Part shown: positions 59,759 to 64,000 of the stretch, in pieces
Layout: each line of letters begins with the position of its first letter
Position numbering within the stretch: the stretch's first letter is position 1
From: Lateolabrax maculatus
Taxonomy: Eukaryota > Chordata > Actinopteri > Acropomatiformes > Lateolabracidae
NCBI GenBank assembly: GCA_031216445.1
Contig: CM062218.1
Span: 19,939,501 to 20,003,500 of the forward strand
Direction of reading: 5' to 3'
Length of the DNA stretch: 64,000 bases
Notes under the pieces: generated by a model
Told to the model about the DNA's origin: nothing
Database searches by the model: none
Seen by the model: the letters and a program-made list of their open reading frames with translations, nothing else
Program-made: the position numbers and the translations under genes

Positions 59759-60745
59759 ACACACACACACACATACACACACAAACAGCTCACAGTGTGA
59801 AGTGGTGACTCTCGTCACATTTCATGTTCTTGCTTTTGAAGGTGAAACTCGGGTTACAGTACCGCATCAGCAGCACTACAGTCTCCCAGATTGTCCCCTC
59901 GACGTGTGAAGCTGTGACCACCTGAAGGTAAAACACTGAAAGAAAAGTTAATTCTACCAGAACATTGGTAATCTTACATCAGACTTGGTATGCCGGTATG
60001 GAACTGAAAACATTGTTATTGAATGAATTGTACTGTATATTTGTATCATGCGATTTTATTTCAGACACCAACATCTGAGGCTGGCTGGAGAGCTACAGCT
60101 GAGGATTTCTATGAAAAGTTGCAGTATCCAAACTGCCTTGGCACCCTAGATGGAAAGTGTATATACTTACAGCCCCCTGGTCCATCAGGCAGCACCTTAC
60201 CGCAGTTACAAAGATCACTTCTCGGTGGTGTTAATGGCTGTTTGTAGATGCGAAATATCGATTTGTTCATGTGAATGTGGGGAGCCAGGGCAGGCTTTCA
60301 GACTCTTTGCCCACTCTAGCCTTCACAGAGCCATGGATGGAGGCCTTCCTAATGTTCCCACAGCAGAACCCCTGCCTAACAGCAACACTGGGATGCCTTA
60401 CACGTTTGTCGGGGGTGACACCTTCCTTCTACAGCTTGACCTGCAAAGGCCGTGCTCGCACAGAGAGCTGGATCATGACCAGAGGGTCTATAACTATTAC
60501 CTCCCAAGAGCTCAGCGGGTTGTAGAAAATGCTTTTGGCATTTGGGCTCAGGGTGTTCAGAACCACAATCTACCTGGATAAAAAAACATAAAGTGGTGAA
60601 GATAACCCTAGCATCAAGTGTGATTCACAATTACTTGAGAGAGCACAGGTCAGAAGGCTACACACCGACCACATTGGAGACTGCAGACCAGGAGACGGTC
60701 CCAGGACAGATGGCCAAGGGGCATTTCAAAATGTGGCAGCCTGCT
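59396..60745 (+). pseudogene. Decayed PIF/Harbinger transposase (HARBI1-like nuclease)
   Basis: Harbinger nucleases are DDE transposases related to the host gene HARBI1. Pieces appear in order on the + strand, in shifting frames and separated by acceptor-like AG sites. The first is VRMTAEELEFLLKRMVPLIT (59414-59474). Next is LQYRISSTTVSQIVPSTCEA V (59857-59922), matching the YRIS-STVS-IV helix region. Then come YPNCLGTLDGKCI with the first Asp (60126-60164), YKDHFSVVLMAV (60199-60234), YRFVHVNVGSQGRLSDS with the second Asp (60255-60305), HDQRVYNYYLPRAQRVVENA followed by FGI with the Glu (60474-60542), and VVKITLASSVIHNYLREH (60594-60647). At least four frame changes and several stops kill it. 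The gap at 59611-59850 contains a (CA)n tract. No MYB-like partner gene or terminal repeats were found. Confidence 0.82.
59728..59784. repeat. (CA)n microsatellite, interrupted
   Basis: CA repeats with TACA interruptions, located between two remnants of the Harbinger-like gene. Confidence 0.9.
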
Positions 60746-61469
60746 TTTATTTTCACATACAATATAAACGCAATAAAGAGCATAATTCTTGCAAAGCGCA
60801 TATTTGTTCAACATCTCTTTGAAAAACTAGAAACCATAACACTGCACAATAGGACAAAATAGCGCAACATAGAAGAGTAACTTTAAAGTGCAGTACAAGT
60901 ACAATGCAACCTGCAGTTCTTTGCAATGCTCATTGTTTTTCAAATCTTTTGAAAGCACAGACTGTTAGAATTTGACATTACTTTCTATTATTTCCTTTTA
61001 CCTTTGGAGTGCAGTAATTTGCATTGAACTCTGACAAATATACCATACAGCCTAAATGCATTTAGAAATAACTGTCATCCAGATACACATTTACAAAACA
61101 GATGTCACATTAGAACATCTTCAAACTCAACTGTTACGAGCATAATGTGATCTTTGGCTGGATCACTGTACATTCCGGCAACACTTCCTCATCACTATGA
61201 TTCCCATCTATGGATTCCTGGTCCTGGAGTTTCTGCATGCTCCTTGTTATCTTCAAGCTGCTTGAGAAAACAAAGTATTGAGATTTCACCTGCTATTTGA
61301 TTACTCTTCATTTTGTCAACATTATTCCCAAAAATTATCCAAAGTTTAACAATGATTTACACACAGTCTACATAAATACATATTATGTTTCATATTTTTT
61401 TCACTAATTTAGTTATAACAAGATTGTTCCACCCATTGTCAAGTTCAAAATATAGTTACTATAACTCCA
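60746..61469. other. Gene-free stretch
   Basis: AATAAA near 60774 may mark the 3' end of the Harbinger-like relic. Nothing else is seen. Confidence 0.4.
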
Positions 61470-61690
61470 CCCCTGATGTGCCATCATCCAATAATGGTCC
61501 TGGAATAGTCCCAAAAGGAACTTGCCATTTGTAGCTATGCACAATGTTGTTGCTGGTAGTGTTTCATAGGTGATTAATAGTTTTGTTTTTCCATAATATG
61601 AGCTTTTGTGGCACAATGCTAGGCTGGTAGTTGCTAATCCAAGCAGCTGGTCATGTTGCATCCTACATACAGGCATGTATATGGGATGTC
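61470..61690 (+). repeat. Dispersed repeat family E, copy 1
   Basis: TGGCACAATGCTAGGCTGGT, AAGCAGCTGG and GTTGCATCCTACATACAGGC, then ATGTA, recur at 63484-63560 (TGGCACAATGCTAGTTTGAT, AAGTAGCTGG, GTTGCATCCTACACACAGGC, ATGTA). The 87-codon minus-strand frame here is disrupted in the partner copy. Confidence 0.6.
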
Positions 61691-62942
61691 AGAAGACTAA
61701 TAAAAGCTCAGTGGCTCAGAGCTTTTACTACTTTTTCCATGCGTGCCAGTATGTATGATGTAGTAGAAGCCCAACAGAAAGTTTAGAGCACCCATATGAA
61801 TGCCATAAATGATGAGAGTTTGTGGGTCTTTGGCATAGTGTATTTCAACGTGCCTTCTAGGGATGAGTCTGGAGAGGTACTTAAAACAAGGCTGCTCTCA
61901 CTGTGGCAGGGAATGACAAATGGTTTCAGAAAGTCAAGGTTTCTTTTAGCCACCGTTGCTTTTAAGTGAGGGGCTTGTCTCCACTTCTACTCGGCAGGGG
62001 TTCCTGCAGACAGGGACACTGTGTCCTCAAAGACAAACTCTGGATTTTCACCTCTTCAACTGAAATAACAGGATAACATATACATTGGCTGCATATCAAC
62101 TTTGTCCCTATGTTTTAAATACATGTGAAGGATTGGAGGGCTACACCTGCTATTCAGAGTCTTCCACAGTCCAAGACAACTGAGACTTGTTCATGTTCTT
62201 GTGCCTCCCCAGGGTCCCCTCCATGTTTACTATATACCTGGTTTGGTGCTTCCTGTTTGGTGCTGAAGCCACAGGTCAGACTTACTTATACCAAATGATC
62301 GGGCTGTCAGGAGTGCGCCACAACCCTAGCAAAACTTTTATTCCAACATTGGAAATTTTCCTGGGACAGTGAAATCGCTTGAAAAGTCAGTCAGTGTAAG
62401 GCCGGCACAAATCAACATGGACAATTAGTCCTTAGCACCAGGCCGGAAATGCCCTCTTGTTGAGACCCTCAAGCCTGTTTAACCTTCGACCACAGCCAGC
62501 ATCACTGTTGGGTGTGGTCAGAAATGTGTTCTTTGGCACCAGTAACCACACCCACCAGGGATGTCACCTACAGTACACCTGAAAGTCACCGCAGTGAGGT
62601 GAGAAGTTTAACCACCAGAGGTCAGCAAAAACAACATTTTCAAGGGGTATTAAGTTACTCTTTAAATTGCTCGGAAAAAATGGCAATCTGAAAAAATATA
62701 TTTCCATGATGAAAATCACATGATTTAGTAGAAAGTTCTAAATGGACCCTGCTGTTGTTAGATTGTTTTCTCCAGTATAGTATTCATCATCATCGTCTTA
62801 TTTATTGCTGCAACATTTCTAAACAGACTTTAAAAACTACATTTTCTGATTTTGGCTCATTCCACAGCTTTCAAAACATTGTGAAATTTCTCTCAATCAC
62901 ACAAATGAAATTTTTACATTAGTTCAATGGGAACTTTTTTGA
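61691..62942. other. Gene-free stretch
   Basis: Short open frames only. No element boundary was recognised. Confidence 0.45.
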
Positions 62943-63364
62943 TTTTGGACCATAGACTGTATGTGAAAGATGGACGAAGTGTCTCCACTTCCTGTAAAGA
63001 AAATGAAGCCAAAATATCCACTTCCATCTTTCACTGGTGACGTGGATTGGAGCCTATCGAAGTCAATCGAGGTCATGCCCATAGCACCGCCCAACTCAAT
63101 CACGATCATTTCCACACATGTCAATCATGACGTCTGACCCCGTCTTTATAGCATTAAATAACTAAGTAAACCAACCTTATCAAAAACACTTGGCACACTG
63201 ATTTGTTGTGTACTTTGCTTTTTTTAGTCCCATCCACTAACATTGAGGGGGTGGGGCTTCTGACCTGTACTGCAGCCAGCCACCAGGGGGGATATAGATG
63301 TTTTCACTTCACATTTGGGGAGCTGTCATGTCGTCCATCTTTATGTACAGTCTATGTTTTGGAC
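62943..63364. mobile_element. hAT-type MITE with 8-bp target duplication
   Basis: The element is 62951-63356 (406 bp). Left end: CATAGACTGTATGTGAAAGA, TGGACG. Right end: CGTCCATCTTTATGTACAGT, CTATG. These are terminal inverted repeats of about 25 bp with few mismatches. The perfect 8-bp duplication TTTTGGAC flanks it (62943-62950 and 63357-63364), the signature of hAT transposition. There is no transposase frame inside. CATAGACTGTATATAAAGAT-type ends are, from general knowledge, very common in percomorph genomes. Confidence 0.9.
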
Positions 63365-63439
63365 TTGTTTGTTTGTTGGCGGCTTGGTTGATTATTTTGG
63401 CAGCAATAACACAGACACATCAATTCAACTTGGATGTGC

Positions 63440-63600
63440 ACAGGCCTTAAAATGTTCACTACTGGTTTCATATCTAAACTTTCCTGGCACAATGCTAGTT
63501 TGATCATTTCTAAACTAAGTAGCTGGTTACAGTTGCATCCTACACACAGGCATGTACAGAGGAGACCAAATGATGCCATGTTCAGTGTGATGGGCATGAC
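63440..63600 (+). repeat. Dispersed repeat family E, copy 2
   Basis: Same orientation as copy 1 at 61470-61690. It lies about 75 bp to the right of the hAT MITE. Confidence 0.6.
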
Positions 63601-63679
63601 TTTTCTGCCCTAAAGGCTTGCGACTGGGCAGCCTTTGATTTGTTACTCTTCCAAAAGTGAGATTATTTCTTTATATATG

Positions 63680-63865
63680 TTAGTTTAAAAAGATAAAAAC
63701 CGCGAGGGGACTTTTCTTACTGTAGGCTTTGGCTCGCTCATCACCTTTCCATTCCCCTCTGACGCCCAGGACCACATTCATGCGCAGCCTTGACGTCGAC
63801 GCACGGGTGTAAGGGAGCGCCGGGGCCGGGAGGGTATAAGAGGTGCAGGCAGAGCTGGCGCTCAC
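63680..63865 (+). promoter_or_regulatory. Core promoter with CRE and TATA box, at the edge of a CpG-rich region
   Basis: The sequence turns abruptly GC- and CpG-rich after about 63700. A cAMP-response-element-like TGACGTCG lies at 63791-63798. A TATA box, GGGTATAAGAG (TATAAG at 63835-63840), lies 30 bp ahead of a plausible initiator CTCACAG at about 63861-63867. CRE plus TATA about 45 bp apart is typical of tightly inducible vertebrate genes, such as neuropeptides or immediate-early genes. The gene itself cannot be named because its coding region lies beyond the window. Confidence 0.75.
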
Positions 63866-64000
63866 AGACCCGGCGCTCACAGACCCAGCTGAGGCTGCCG
63901 AGGGGCCACCTTCTCCTCCTCCACCTGCGTGGAACAAAACACGGAGCAACAGCCTCCCTTCTCCTACGCACAGGCTCTCTCTCTCTGCTTTTACGCATTT
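63866..64000 (+). other. Start of a 5' UTR, continues past the window
   Basis: GC-rich leader downstream of the TATA box. A 15-bp unit GGCGCTCACAGACCC is tandemly duplicated at 63857-63871 and 63872-63886, spanning the likely start site. No ATG-initiated coding frame is visible before the window ends. Two minus-strand frames over this region (63680-63998) are composition artefacts. Confidence 0.6.

Noticed and set aside
63680..63998. Two minus-strand frames of 85-89 codons rich in Arg, Ala and Ser
   Set aside because: They are products of the GC-rich promoter and 5' UTR read backwards. The TATA and CRE orientation supports a + strand gene.

Overview
The window is vertebrate nuclear DNA, most likely from a percomorph teleost fish. 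It is AT-rich and gene-poor, with many short decayed reading frames. It carries interspersed families typical of teleosts: a tRNA-headed SINE, LINE reverse transcriptase scraps, hAT-, TTAA- and TA-class MITEs, Ty3/gypsy-type solo LTRs and an endogenous retrovirus. No bacterial gene organisation, rRNA, functional tRNA or CRISPR array was seen. The only strong sign of a host gene is a TATA/CRE promoter and the start of a 5' UTR at the extreme right end (about 63.7-64.0 kb, + strand). Its coding part lies outside the window.

Layout. 0-18 kb: mostly non-coding, with LINE fragments at the left edge, near 4.8-5.1 kb and near 17.5-17.9 kb, several copies of three dispersed repeat families, and a 13-bp minisatellite near 9.9 kb. 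18-20 kb: a 511-bp solo LTR with a clean 5-bp target duplication, then a full-length tRNA-derived SINE. 20-32 kb: a (TA)n tract beside a 5'-truncated SINE, a LINE endonuclease scrap, and a broken pogo/Tigger-like transposase that ends in a decayed PHD-type zinc finger. 32-44 kb: repeats, a perfect 19-bp hairpin, an unidentified frameshifted coding-like segment near 35 kb, three tandem units of about 170 bp that each carry a hairpin, a TTAA-flanked MITE and a second gypsy-like LTR. 44.69-51.30 kb: a complete but internally deleted endogenous retrovirus. 51-59 kb: the least repetitive part, with a TA-flanked MITE and stretches that could be conserved regulatory DNA. 59.4-60.8 kb: a decayed PIF/Harbinger transposase. 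62.9-63.4 kb: a hAT-type MITE with a perfect 8-bp target duplication. 63.7-64 kb: the promoter.

The provirus is the most striking item. Its two 459-bp LTRs show no mismatch by eye, it is flanked by CAGT on both sides, and it has a primer binding site candidate and a polypurine tract. Yet gag is cut after its N-terminal part, RNase H is gone, integrase is frameshifted and truncated, and no envelope is recognisable. Fresh LTRs around a gutted interior suggest that it inserted already defective, copied by proteins supplied from elsewhere. Its leader of about 2.6 kb, purine-rich with 44-bp tandem repeats, is unusual. The other elements are old and independent of each other. The genes here do not form a pathway.
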